Assembly (NCBI RefSeq): GCF_003688995.1
Contig: NZ_PENI01000043.1
Span: 1-64,000, forward strand
Origin: Streptomyces shenzhenensis
GTDB taxonomy: Bacteria; Actinomycetota; Actinomycetes; Streptomycetales; Streptomycetaceae
Direction of reading: 5' to 3'
Length of the DNA: 64,000 nucleotides
Shown here: positions 35,224 through 44,214 of the stretch, in pieces
Position numbering within the stretch: position 1 is the stretch's first letter
Layout of the letters: each line of letters begins with the position of its first letter
Notes under the pieces: generated by a model
The model's database searches: none
Told to the model about the DNA's origin: nothing
Seen by the model: only the letters and a program-made list of their open reading frames with translations
Made by a program: the position numbers and the translations under genes

Positions 35224-35379
35224 TACCGGCCGGACACGGCACTCAAGCCACCCGACCCGGCCGGGCACGGTCCGTGTCCGCCCCCGCCCCCGCCCCCTGA
35301 AGCTCCCAGGTCGGCCTGCCGTAGGCCGCAGCCGCCCCGACCCGCGCAAGCGTCTCTTTCCCCCACGTCCCGGAGGCCA

Positions 35380-36609
35380 ATGATGACTGCACAGAGCAAG
35401 ACAAGCGACACCATTCCCGCGTTCCCGCCGCCCCGTTCCGCAGTGTGCCCCTTCGCGCCGTCCCCGGAGTTGCAGGCCCTCGCTGATCACGGTCCGGTGA
35501 CCAGGGTGCGTTCCTGGGGCGGTTCGACTCCGTGGGCCGTCACCGGTCACGCGGAGCAGAAGAAACTGCTGACGGACCCACGCCTCAGCGTCAACTTCGC
35601 CGCGCCCAACTTCCCCAGTCCCATCGATCCCCAGCACAGCCATGGGGGCGCCACCGATCTCAGCTTCGTCGGCATGGACGACCCGGAGCATCTCCGGCTG
35701 CGCCGCATGATCAGCGGTACCTTCACCATCAAGCGGGTCGAGGCGATGCGCCCGGCGGTGCAGCGCATCGCGGACGACTTCATCGACCGGATGCTGGCCG
35801 GCCCCAACCCCACCGACCTCGTCCAGTCCCTGGCGTTGCCGCTGCCGTCCCTGGTGATCTCCGAGATGCTCGGGGTGCCCTACGAGGACCACGAGTTCTT
35901 CCAGACGAACAGCAAGGTGCTGGTCTCCGCCACCGCGACCGGAGAAGAGCGCGGCGCGGCGCACACGGCGCTCGCCGACTATCTGAACGACCTCATCTCA
36001 CAGAAGATCGCCGAGCCGGGCGACGACCTGATCTCCAAGCTCGGCGCGCAGGTGCAGTCGGGGCAACTCACCGCCCGCGAGGCCGCCACCATGGGTGTGC
36101 TGCTCTTGCTCGGCGGCCACGAGACCACCGCCAACATGATCAGCCTGGGCACCCTGACGCTACTCCAGCACCCCGAGCAGCTGGAGATGATCCGGGACGC
36201 CGAGGACCCCCAGGTCGTCGTGAACGCGGTCGAGGAGCTGCTGCGCTACCTCTCCATCGTGCACCTGGGGCGCCGTCGCACGGCGCTGGAGGACATCGAG
36301 ATCGCCGGGCACACCATCCCCGCCGGTGACGGCGTCATCCTGCTCGGCGAACTGGCCAACCGGGACCCCGAAGTGTTCGCAGAACCGGACCGGCTCGACA
36401 TCACCCGCAACGCCCACCTGCACCAGGCGTTCGGCGGCGGCACCCACCACTGCGTGGGCCAGCCGCTCGCGCGCCTCGAACTCCAGGTGATCTACCCGAC
36501 TCTCTTCCGCCGCATCCCCACCCTCCGTGCGGCCGTCCCGCTCCAGGACGTGAAGTTCAAGTACGACGCGGTGATCTACGGCCTCCACGAGCTGCCCGTC
36601 ACCTGGTAA
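35380..36609 (+). CDS. Cytochrome P450
   Basis: 409 residues from ATG 35380 (ATGATG; the second ATG is possible), with GGAGGCCA before it. I-helix LLLGGHETTAN with Glu248-Thr249-Thr250; ExxR in EELLRYL; haem-binding loop FGGGTHHCVGQPLARLEL with the thiolate Cys358. N-terminal part PFAPSPELQAL suggests the CYP105/107 kind of bacterial monooxygenase; no family number can be fixed by eye. With ferredoxin and reductase upstream it makes a complete class I system. Substrate unknown; no biosynthetic genes accompany it. Followed by a hairpin. Confidence 0.93.
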   Translation: MMTAQSKTSDTIPAFPPPRSAVCPFAPSPELQALADHGPVTRVRSWGGSTPWAVTGHAEQKKLLTDPRLSVNFAAPNFPSPIDPQHSHGGATDLSFVGMDDPEHLRLRRMISGTFTIKRVEAMRPAVQRIADDFIDRMLAGPNPTDLVQSLALPLPSLVISEMLGVPYEDHEFFQTNSKVLVSATATGEERGAAHTALADYLNDLISQKIAEPGDDLISKLGAQVQSGQLTAREAATMGVLLLLGGHETTANMISLGTLTLLQHPEQLEMIRDAEDPQVVVNAVEELLRYLSIVHLGRRRTALEDIEIAGHTIPAGDGVILLGELANRDPEVFAEPDRLDITRNAHLHQAFGGGTHHCVGQPLARLELQVIYPTLFRRIPTLRAAVPLQDVKFKYDAVIYGLHELPVTW

Positions 36610-36629
36610 CGGCGGCCCGGAAGAACAGC

Positions 36630-36663
36630 GACGGCGCGATGCCACCGAAGGCATCGCGCCGTC
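36630..36663. terminator. 14-bp stem terminator after P450
   Basis: GACGGCGCGATGCC (36630-36643) and GGCATCGCGCCGTC (36650-36663) pair exactly around a six-base loop, 21 bases after the P450 stop. A strong factor-independent type hairpin for the P450 transcript. Confidence 0.85.
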
Positions 36664-36695
36664 TCGCCAGAAACAGCGGCAGAACCCGTGAAACC

Positions 36696-37317
36696 CTAGG
36701 TGAGCTGGAAGGTTTCCTCGATCCACCTGCGACAGATCACTTCCGCCAGCGTGTCGAGCGAGACGTCGCCGGGGCTCAGCAGCGGAAGTAGGACACCTCG
36801 CCGGTGTCACGGTGCCGCCGCGCGACCAGCACACTCGTCCCGGGCCCTTCTCGTTCCGGTTCGCGTCGGGAGCGTCGTCGGGGCGGACATCGAGCCAGGC
36901 CCAGTCGTACTCGCGGGTGCCCTTGGTGCCGTGTCCGGTCTGCCGACGCATCCATTGCCCGGGCCGCACCTTGTGGATCATTTTGCGGGCCTCTCACCGG
37001 CGTCCGATCCCGTCGATGATCTGGTAGGTGGTGGCGGTGCCAATGGTGTAGCCGAGCCCCAGCGCCCGTATGCCCCGGCGTAGTTCGCGCCCGCACTACG
37101 CCTCGTCGCCCGCGAACCAGTGGGCTTGCAGGTCGGCGGCGAACGCGTCGGTGACCATGGCCAGCGCCTGCTGCGGCTTCGTCGCGAAGGCGATCTCCTC
37201 CGGCACTCCGGCGACCTCGCGGCGTTCCCCGTCCGCAGCCCAGTCCGCCGGGAGATACCGGGCCGGATCGATGCTCACCTTCGTCGTCGCGGAGGCCGCC
37301 GCCAGGTGCACCGCCAC
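36696..37317 (-). pseudogene. IS701-family transposase fragment
   Basis: Read on the minus strand: VSIDPARYLPADWAADGERR and ATKPQQALAMVTDAFAADLQ and AHWFAGDEA, then a broken stretch. Then RGIRALGLGYTIGTATTYQI, GTKGTREYDWAWLDVRPDDA in another frame, and VSYFRC with ICRRWRIEETFQLT ending at a chance stop (36696). These match the DDE domain of IS701-type transposases. Both ends and the reading frame are broken. Confidence 0.75.
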
Positions 37318-37610
37318 CTGGCGCAGGCCGATGGCATCTCAGCGTGTCTGCTCGCCGTGCGGTTGCGGTTGCTGGAGAAGCACAAGCCGGTAGCTCGGGA
37401 GGCCATCGCATCGCACCCGGTGCAGATCAGATACACCCTGCCCCAGAGCGGAAACGAGCGGGTGCGCGTTCTCGTACCGCTGGTTCCCTGGGCTTGCCGT
37501 TGGGGCATCGCCGCTGCCTGACGAAGGCGCGCATCGCCGATTCGTCACACCACGGCGTTGTAGCGCGCGCGAGACTGCCCATTTGCCGGACTTGAGGCAA
37601 ACTCCACTGC
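37318..37610. other. Intergenic stretch, nothing recognised
   Basis: No gene family could be seen in any frame. It may include the flank of the IS701 remnant. The acetyltransferase promoter presumably lies near 37570-37605, where the sequence is locally A/T-richer (TTGCCG...). Confidence 0.35.
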
Positions 37611-38096
37611 ATGGTGAGTCTGCAGAACATCACGGCGGATGACTGGCTGTTGTGGCAGGAGATCCGTGTTGCTGCCCTGACTGATGCGCCGTATGCGTTC
37701 AAAGCCCGGCTTGCCGACTGGCACAGGGGTGGCAAGGAGCAGTGGCGTGCTCATCTTGCCATCCCCGGCGCCTTCAACGTCGTCGCGCGGCAGGGCGGTC
37801 GTCTGCCTGTCGGTATGGTCAGGGGTATCCCGGCAGATAGCGAGACGAGCGAACTCAGGTCGCTGTGGGTCAGTCCCGAGGCGCGAGGCGACGGCGTCGG
37901 AGACCGGCTGATCGAAGCAGTCACGACGTGGGCCCTGCGATCAGGCTCCACAACACTGAAGCTCGCGGTGATCCCAGGCAACGAGTCAGCCATCGCCCTC
38001 TACCGACGCAACGGGTTCATCGTGACCGAAGAGCTTGGGGACCTGTTGCCCGACGGCGTAACCAGGGAGCAGGTGATGGCCAAGAGACTTCGCTGA
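37611..38096 (+). CDS. GNAT family N-acetyltransferase
   Basis: 161 residues. ITADDWLLWQEIRVAALTDAPYAF is the usual N-terminal helix. The acetyl-CoA loop is LWVSPEARGDGVGDRLIEAV (motif A, R-x-x-G-x-G). The C-terminal motif B is NESAIALYRRNGFIVT. Substrate unknown. Isolated between IS701 and ISL3 remnants; base use is somewhat less GC-biased than neighbours (for example GAT and CGT codons), a possible sign of separate origin. Confidence 0.9.
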   Translation: MVSLQNITADDWLLWQEIRVAALTDAPYAFKARLADWHRGGKEQWRAHLAIPGAFNVVARQGGRLPVGMVRGIPADSETSELRSLWVSPEARGDGVGDRLIEAVTTWALRSGSTTLKLAVIPGNESAIALYRRNGFIVTEELGDLLPDGVTREQVMAKRLR

Positions 38097-38229
38097 CCCT
38101 CAACGCCGTCATTTCTCGGGTTCTGGCTCACTTTCCGTGGATCGCCACGCTGAGTGACGTTCATCGGGCGGGCGGGCCTTCAGGAAGCTGCCCGAAAGTG
38201 ATCCGTCCCCAGTGCGGTATGGCTGACAG

Positions 38230-39837
38230 CTCGGCCCGTGGACGAAGTGGTGCTTCGGCTGGAGGATTTACCTGTTCCCGTCGATCTCGGACGTGACTGT
38301 GCTGTCCGTCGACGTGACCGATGAGGTGGTACGCATTGAGGCCCGGAGCATGGTGGTGAGGTCCGATTGCCCTGGCCGCGGGAGCTGGTCGCGACGGATT
38401 CACAGATCCTGCCTGCGATTTCCCGTTGATGTGCTCAGTGGGGGCAGGCGGGTCGTTGTCTGTTGACGAGTCCGCCAGTTCCTCTGTCCGGTCATCTTGT
38501 GTGGGCGCCGGACTTTCGCCGAACAGATGCCGGTGCTGACCCGTTGATACGACCGGCGGACCGAGCGCCTGCGGTCGACGCTGGCCGCGGTCGGCCTCGC
38601 GCTCGCCGGTCGAGCCGGGGCCCGCATGGCGAGAGTCTTCGGTGTGTCTATCAGCCGCAGTACGGTGCTGAGGCTCATCAAAGCCTTGCCCGACCCGGAA
38701 GTTCCGGCCCCGCGCGTGGTTGGCGTCGATGAGTACGCGACCCGCAAAGGCCGTACGGGACCGTCCTGGTCGATGGCGAAAGCCGTAGGCCGGTGGATCT
38801 GTTGCCTGACCGGGAAGCCTCCGGTCTGGCCGCTTGGCTTGTGAAGCGGCCCACGGTGGAGGTGGTACGCCGCGATCGGGCACCCTTCTTCGCCGAAGGC
38901 GCCACTGCCGGGGCGCCCCAGGCGGTGCAGGTGGCGGACAGGTGGCGCCTCTGGCGCAACCTGGGCGAAGCCGCCGAGCGTTGTGTCGCGGACCACTGCG
39001 GGTGCCTGAGGGCGCTGGCGCCAGGTCCAGCCCAGCCTGCCCCCGAGCTGGAGAAGTTCGAAGACCCCCCGCCTCGCCGTGGCCGACCGGACATCGATTC
39101 GCCGACCGCACCCGCGCCAAGCACGCGACCATTCACGAACTGCTGGCCGCCGGACATAGCCGGAGGGCGAGCGGCCGGCAGCTCCGCATGACCTCCCGTA
39201 CCGTCAAGCTCTTCGCCGACGCAGCCACCCTGGAGGACCTCTTCCGCGGGCAATGGCAAGGCCGACCGTCCAAGCTCGACGCGTTCAAGCCCTACCCGGA
39301 CTACCGCTGGAACAGGGCTGCACCAACGCATGGAAGGTGTGGGAGGAGATTGTGCCGCTCGGCTATCAGGGCAGCTGCCAGCGGGGGGTCGCGCCTACTT
39401 CCGGGAGAAGCGGACCTCTCCAAGTCCCGATTACAGCGCAACCGCCGTCACCCCGGGTCGTCGCCAAATGGACCCTCCGGCGACCTGAGACTCTCCCGGA
39501 GATCGACCACCTTCGGTTCAAGGCCGTCCTGGCCCACTGCCCCGGACTCGACGCCCTCACCGGTCACGTCCGGTCCTTCGCCCAGATGCTCACCGAGCGC
39601 CAGGGCGAACGGCTGCCACAGTGGCTCGACGCCGTCCGGCGAGACGACCTCCGCAGTCTCCGCGCCCTCGCCGCGGGCGTCGAACGGGACCGGGATGCCG
39701 TCATCGCCGGCCTCACCCTGCCCTGGAATTCCGGCGTCATCGAAGGACACGTCAACCGGATCAAGATGCTCAAGCGCCAGATGTTCGGCCGGGCCGGCTT
39801 CGCTCTCCGGCGGAAGAGGGTTCTTCTGGCCAACTGA
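38230..39837 (+). pseudogene. ISL3-family transposase, frameshifted
   Basis: Segments of one ISL3 transposase occur in several frames: SISDVTVLSVDVTDEVVRI near 38290, ARMARVFGVSISRSTVLRLI and VVGVDEYATRKGRTGP (38620-38770), PVDLLPDREASGLAAWLVKR (38800-38860), then KHATIHELLAAGHSRRA and LEDLFRGQWQGRPSKLDAFK. The DDE end is clean from about 39460: VVAKWTLRRPETLPEIDHL, LPWNSGVIEGHVNRIKMLKR and QMFGRAGFALRRKRVLLAN. At least four frame changes; not functional. Confidence 0.8.
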
Positions 39838-39879
39838 CCACAGCCACCCATAGGGTGACGGGGACGAAAGAAGAGCACA

Positions 39880-40467
39880 ATGGATCCCCGCATACCCCGC
39901 TTGCGTCGCAAGCTGGCCGCGATCCCTTTCCAACCGCTGCGCAGCCACTCCTTCGGGGAAGAGCAGCACAAGTTCTGCCTCGGTCCGAAGCTGGCGGAGG
40001 CACGAGTCGCTGCGTTCGAGGCCGAACGCGACATCGTCCTGCCCGACGCCTATCGGCAGTTCCTCACGCACATCGGCGGCTCAGGCGCGGCACCGTTCTA
40101 CGGCCTTATACCGCTGGAGCGGTGTTCCCTGCTGGTCATGAATCCGCGCGGAGAACCGGGGACACCCCGCGGCTTCGAGGGCACAGCACCCGGGGCAAGC
40201 GAACGCGACCTCTTCCTCCACGTCATCGAGATGGGCTGCACCGACGTATGCGTCATCGCGGTGACCGGTCCCCTCACCGGCCGCGTCCTCATTGGTAACA
40301 GCGACGGCTATTGGGGCCCCAACGTCTCCTCCGCCACTGACTTCCTCGACTGGTACGAACGCTGGCTCAACCACATGAGCGCCGGACGCGATAACCGCGC
40401 CCTGGAGCTCACCTCACCTCGACTTCGTGCCCATCCAAACCGCCATCGCATGACTCCGAAGATCTAA
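39880..40467 (+). CDS. SMI1/KNR4 family protein
   Basis: 195 residues. KLAEARVAAFEAERDIVLPD, AYRQFLTHIGGSGAAPFYGL and FLDWYERWLNHM are the core of SMI1/KNR4 (SUKH) domains. Proteins of this superfamily are often immunity partners of polymorphic toxins, or stress-related. No toxin lies beside it: both flanks are decayed IS elements. The last 25 residues are basic and look like a random extension. ATG 39880. Confidence 0.85.
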   Translation: MDPRIPRLRRKLAAIPFQPLRSHSFGEEQHKFCLGPKLAEARVAAFEAERDIVLPDAYRQFLTHIGGSGAAPFYGLIPLERCSLLVMNPRGEPGTPRGFEGTAPGASERDLFLHVIEMGCTDVCVIAVTGPLTGRVLIGNSDGYWGPNVSSATDFLDWYERWLNHMSAGRDNRALELTSPRLRAHPNRHRMTPKI

Positions 40468-40855
40468 CTCTCCGTAACAGCTACACGGAATGTGAGCCAG
40501 AACCCGAAGTCGTGAACATCCGGCGCGGGCACTGCCTCCCGAACTGCCGCTGAAACGCTGCTCTGCGACGTGAACAGAGCCATCAGACATGGTGGGCTTC
40601 TGCGCAGGCCGGCTGTTGAGGTGTCAACGGGGGAGTGGCGGTACTTCGTGGGGTGTGAGTATGAGTACATCGTCCGGCCCGGGAGGGTTGGGAGTCGTCG
40701 TGACCCAGAACTCCGTCGAGCCGCCCGTCGAGCGGGTGAATCCCGAGAGGCGGTGCGAGATTGTGCCGGTCGGGCGGCGTGCAGTCGGCTCCTGTGCCGG
40801 AAAGAAGGTGATGCATCAACCATTCGTGCTGAGGTCCGCTCGGCGGTGTCCATCG
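40468..40855. other. Intergenic stretch, nothing recognised
   Basis: The plus-strand frame from 40589 continues into the IS5 remnant, but its first part is not recognisable. No repeat or RNA-like structure was noticed. Confidence 0.35.
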
Positions 40856-41100
40856 TCACCCCTCCCGGTCGGCTTCGGCTTGACGATCAGGGGTTGGCTG
40901 ACAGAGGCGTTCGATGAGGATCTGCCAGCTGTCGGCCAGGCGTGCGATGTGGCGGGTGTTGTCGGCCCGTGGGGGCATGGGCAGGTAGAGCAGGATGGGG
41001 CCTTCGAGCGCGCCGGTCAGGTGCAGGGCGAGGCTGTCGACGTCCGGGGCGTCGACCCCGGCCTGCCCAAGAAGCATGCGGAGATGGGTCTGGGACAAGG
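40856..41100 (-). pseudogene. TetR-type regulator, C-terminal fragment
   Basis: Minus strand: LRMLLGQAGVDAPDVDSLAL, HLTGALEGPILLYLPMPPR and IARLADSWQILIERLCQPT resemble the ligand-binding tail of TetR proteins. The DNA-binding half has been replaced by the IS5 remnant, whose antisense frame continues the open reading frame to 41314. Confidence 0.55.
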
Positions 41101-41133
41101 TCGACTCCCCGGCGAGAAGCTGATACCGCGGGC

Positions 41134-41784
41134 GGCGACGGGCCGACCGCGTGTGTCGGACCGGCAGGTCATCAACGGGACGGTCGATAAGATCCGGACC
41201 GGGATCTCTCGGCGCTACCTGCCGGAACGCTACGGCCCGTGGAAGACGGTGTACACCCGTTTCCGCCGCTACGCCCTGGACGGCGTGTTCACCCGGGCCC
41301 TGCAGCAGATCCACGCCATCGGCCGAAAAGGGGGATCACCAGGCCGGGCGAACCGGATGAGCACGCCCTCGGCCGATCCCGAGGAGGCCCGACCAGCAAA
41401 ATCCATCTCGCCTGCGACGGCCGTGGGCGACCCCTCGCGATCCTGCTGACACCAGGCCAACGCCACGACAGTGTCTGCGCACGCCCCCTTCCGGAACGCA
41501 TCAGCGTCCCCCGCGCCTACCGGCGCCGACGCGGCATCGCGCACATCATCCCCGAAAAGGCCGACCAGCAGCGGCACCGACGCAACCGTGGACAGCGCTG
41601 CGGTCGACCGCCGGAGTTCGACCGGGAGACCTAGCGCCGACGCTGCCGACGCAACGCCGTCGAACGCTGCTTCAACCGGCTCAAGGGCTTTCGCGGCATC
41701 GCCACGAGATACGAGAAGACCGCCACTTCCTACGAAGCGGCGGTCACACTCGCGTCATCCCTGCCCTGGGCAAGATCCGTTTGA
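41134..41784 (+). pseudogene. IS5-family transposase with internal deletions
   Basis: DRQVINGTVDKIRTGISRRY and PERYGPWKTVYTRFRRYALD are the N-terminal DUF4096-like part. Then IGRKGG in one frame continues as TSKIHLACDGRGRPLAILLT, PGQRHDSVCARPL and IPEKADQQRHRRNRGQR in another, and finally VERCFNRLKGFRGIATRYEK in a third, ending WARSV and TGA 41784. Segments between these are missing against a full-length enzyme (for example the first catalytic Asp region). It ends just before the kinase gene. Confidence 0.8.
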
Positions 41785-41859
41785 AGACGGACCCCAGCAC
41801 GCCGTCGACCAGGCGCGAGCCCGGCGGACGCTGCCCGCAGAAACTGCCGGCGGCGCTGC

Positions 41860-42522
41860 CTACGGCCGCCCGGCCGGATCGCGGGGGCCGGGCAGTTCCG
41901 CCCCGGGAATGACCAGGTCCGCCCGGTCACGGGTGCCCGCGACGAGATCCGCGTTGCGCTGGTCGGTGCCCAGGACCCAGGCGACCGCCGTGTCGTGCGG
42001 CTTGCCGAACTCCTCGTGACGTGCGACGAGTCGGCGGATCCTGTCCTCCTCGTCCGGCTCGCAGAACCACACCTCGTCCAGCTCCGGACGGACGCGCGTC
42101 CAGGAACCGGTCTCCAGCAGAAGGTAGTTGCCCTCGGTCACGATCAGGCGGGCCGTCGGTGGCACGGGGATGGCGCCGGCGATCGGCTGTTCCAGCTCGC
42201 GCTCGAAACCCGGCGCGTACACCACCTCGCCGGTCTCCTCGCGCAGCCGTCGCAGCAGCGCCGCGTACCCGGCCGCGTCGAAGGTGTCCGGGGCGCCCTT
42301 GCGGTCGCGGCGGCCCAGCCGGTCCAGTTCGACGTCGGCGAGGTGGAAGCCGTCCATCGGGACATGAGCGACCCAGGGCGGTCCGCCCCCGTTGAGCTCG
42401 CGCACCAGGTGTTCGGCGAGGGTCGTCTTGCCCGCGCCGGGGCTGCCGGTGATACCGAGGATCGCCCGGCGGCCGGGGCTGGCCAGGGACTCGGCCCGCC
42501 GCAGGAGGTCGTCGACGGTCAT
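41860..42522 (-). CDS. P-loop nucleoside/sugar kinase family protein
   Basis: 220 residues from ATG 42520-42522. Walker A in GITGSPGAGKTTLAEHL; PMDGFHLADVELD, a uridine-kinase/pantothenate-kinase-like Asp-Gly-Phe-His motif; APGFERELEQP; LIVTEGNYLLLETGSW with the Walker-B-like Glu-Gly-Asn. This is the 'nucleoside/nucleotide kinase family' that includes FrcK of rhizobial fructose operons. Last gene of the sugar operon; its ATG overlaps the isomerase stop (ATGA). Confidence 0.88.
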   Translation of the reverse strand: MTVDDLLRRAESLASPGRRAILGITGSPGAGKTTLAEHLVRELNGGGPPWVAHVPMDGFHLADVELDRLGRRDRKGAPDTFDAAGYAALLRRLREETGEVVYAPGFERELEQPIAGAIPVPPTARLIVTEGNYLLLETGSWTRVRPELDEVWFCEPDEEDRIRRLVARHEEFGKPHDTAVAWVLGTDQRNADLVAGTRDRADLVIPGAELPGPRDPAGRP

Positions 42523-43418
42523 CCGCGGACGCCGCTCACTGCCAGGTGCTGGGCGATGAAACCGCGCGCGTGACGGGCGAGGTCCTCGCCGTCGGACCAG
42601 AGGTTGCGCCAGATGGCCAGATCGCCCGACAGACCCGGTGCCACCACTGCCGAGGAGAAGGACTCGAAGGTGATCGGGCCGCGGTAGCCGATGTCGGCGA
42701 GCGCGTGGAAGAAGGCCGTGAAGTCCAGATGGCCGGAGCCGAGGTAGCCGCGGTGGTTCTCGCCGATGTGGACGTAGCCGAGGCGGTCGCCCGCCTCGCG
42801 CACGGGCCGGACCAGGTCGTCCTCCTCGATGTTCATGTGGTACGTGTCCAGGTGGATCAGGATGTTGTCCTCGCCGATGTCGTCGGCGAGGGCGAGCGCG
42901 TCGCGGGCGGTGTTGACGACGTTCGTCTCGTACCGGTTGCAGACTTCCAGGCCGAGCGTCATGCCGAGCCCGCGGGCCTCCTGCGCGAGCCGCCTGAGGA
43001 CGGAGACGACGTTGGCGCGGCCCGCGCTGCTCAGCGGGGCGCCGTACTTGCCGAGCGCGCTGTAGAGGGCGCCGGTGAAGTGCGTACCGCCCAGGCCGTG
43101 CGTGACGGCGAGCGAGTCGTGCAGCAGCTTCTCGCCGCGCTCGACGACGGCCGGGTCGGCGCTGGAGACGTCGGCGTCGAAGGCGAGACCCCGCGAGCAC
43201 GCGACCTTCAGGCCCGCGTCGGCGATCTCCTTGCGGGCCGCGCTCACGTCGAGGTTGACGGAGTCGTGCAGCGACAGCTCCAGCAGGTCGAACCCGGCGG
43301 CCCTGGTGCGCTCGACGGCGTGGCTCACCGAGGCCGGCGAGGTGTCGCCCACCCAGACGAGGGCGTGCACGCCGATCGGGTTCGGGGCGGAGGTCGCTAC
43401 GGTCTTCGCGGCGGTCAT
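42519..43418 (-). CDS. Sugar phosphate isomerase/epimerase, TIM barrel
   Basis: 299 residues from ATG 43416-43418, with GAGGAG nine bases before; a possible start at 43439 is less likely. Xylose-isomerase-like TIM barrel: IGVHALVWVGDTSP, FDLLELSLHD, MTLGLEVCNRYETNVVNTA with the metal-ligand Glu, ILIHLDTYHMNIEED (Asp, His), YVHIGENHRGYLGSG and PITFESFSS (final Glu). It resembles D-tagatose/D-psicose 3-epimerases and inositol-pathway isomerases. It is the fourth gene of the operon and likely acts on the imported sugar. Confidence 0.88.
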   Translation of the reverse strand: MTAAKTVATSAPNPIGVHALVWVGDTSPASVSHAVERTRAAGFDLLELSLHDSVNLDVSAARKEIADAGLKVACSRGLAFDADVSSADPAVVERGEKLLHDSLAVTHGLGGTHFTGALYSALGKYGAPLSSAGRANVVSVLRRLAQEARGLGMTLGLEVCNRYETNVVNTARDALALADDIGEDNILIHLDTYHMNIEEDDLVRPVREAGDRLGYVHIGENHRGYLGSGHLDFTAFFHALADIGYRGPITFESFSSAVVAPGLSGDLAIWRNLWSDGEDLARHARGFIAQHLAVSGVRG

Positions 43419-43431
43419 GGAACGGAACTCC

Positions 43432-44214
43432 TCAGTCAATGCGGGCTCCCGTGATGAGGGAGACGATCTCGTCGCCGGTGGTCTCGGCGGTACGCCGGCC
43501 GCCTACGCAGCGGCCGGCGCGCATCACCCACACCTGGTCGCTGAGCCGCATGACCTGGGCGAAGTTGTGGCTGATGAGCAGCACGGTGTGGCCGTCGTCG
43601 CGCAGCTTGAGGATCAGGTCCTCGACCTTCGCGGTCTCCTGGACGCCGAGGGCGGCCGTGGGCTCGTCCATGATGACGAGCCGCGAACTGAAGCCCGCCG
43701 CACGGCAGATGGCGACGGCCTGACGCTGTCCGCCGGACAGTCGGCGTACGCGGGAGTCGACCGCGGGCACGTTGACCGCGAGGGCGGACACCATCTCCTT
43801 GGCCCGCTTCTGCATGGCCCGCCGGTCCAGCAGGGCGAGGGGGCCGAAGCGGCGCACCAGCTCCCGGTTCAGAAACAGGTTCTGCCAGACCGCGAGGTCC
43901 TCGACCAGCGCGAGGTTCTGGTGCACGGTCTCGATGCCTGCCTCGCGGGCGTCCTCGGGCGAGTGGAAGTCGACAGGCGCGCCGTCGAAGAGGATGCGCC
44001 CGCTGTCGGGACGGTGGACGCCGGAGATGCAGCGCACCAGGGTGGACTTGCCGGCGCCGTTGTCGCCCACGAGCGCGGTGATCTCGCCGGGCCGCAGGGT
44101 GAGGGACACCTCGGCGAGGGCTCGTACGCTGCCGAAGGACAGCGAGACGTCCTCGCAGGCGATGAGGGGTTCGGCCACGGCGGCCGGCCCGTCGGAGGGC
44201 AGGGGGTGGGTCAT
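43432..44214 (-). CDS. Sugar ABC transporter ATP-binding protein
   Basis: 260 residues. Walker A GDNGAGKST, Q-loop VHQNLALVEDL, signature LSGGQRQAVAI, Walker B LVIMDEPTAALG, H-loop LISHNF. It is a single-domain ATPase of the CUT2 type (FrcA-like), not the double-domain RbsA form. The ATG (44212-44214) overlaps the permease stop, so the two are translationally coupled. Confidence 0.93.
   Translation of the reverse strand: MTHPLPSDGPAAVAEPLIACEDVSLSFGSVRALAEVSLTLRPGEITALVGDNGAGKSTLVRCISGVHRPDSGRILFDGAPVDFHSPEDAREAGIETVHQNLALVEDLAVWQNLFLNRELVRRFGPLALLDRRAMQKRAKEMVSALAVNVPAVDSRVRRLSGGQRQAVAICRAAGFSSRLVIMDEPTAALGVQETAKVEDLILKLRDDGHTVLLISHNFAQVMRLSDQVWVMRAGRCVGGRRTAETTGDEIVSLITGARID

Noticed and set aside
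33529..35964. 811-residue open frame on the minus strand
   Set aside because: Antisense to the ferredoxin, reductase and P450 genes, whose motifs are unmistakable; no family in the shadow.
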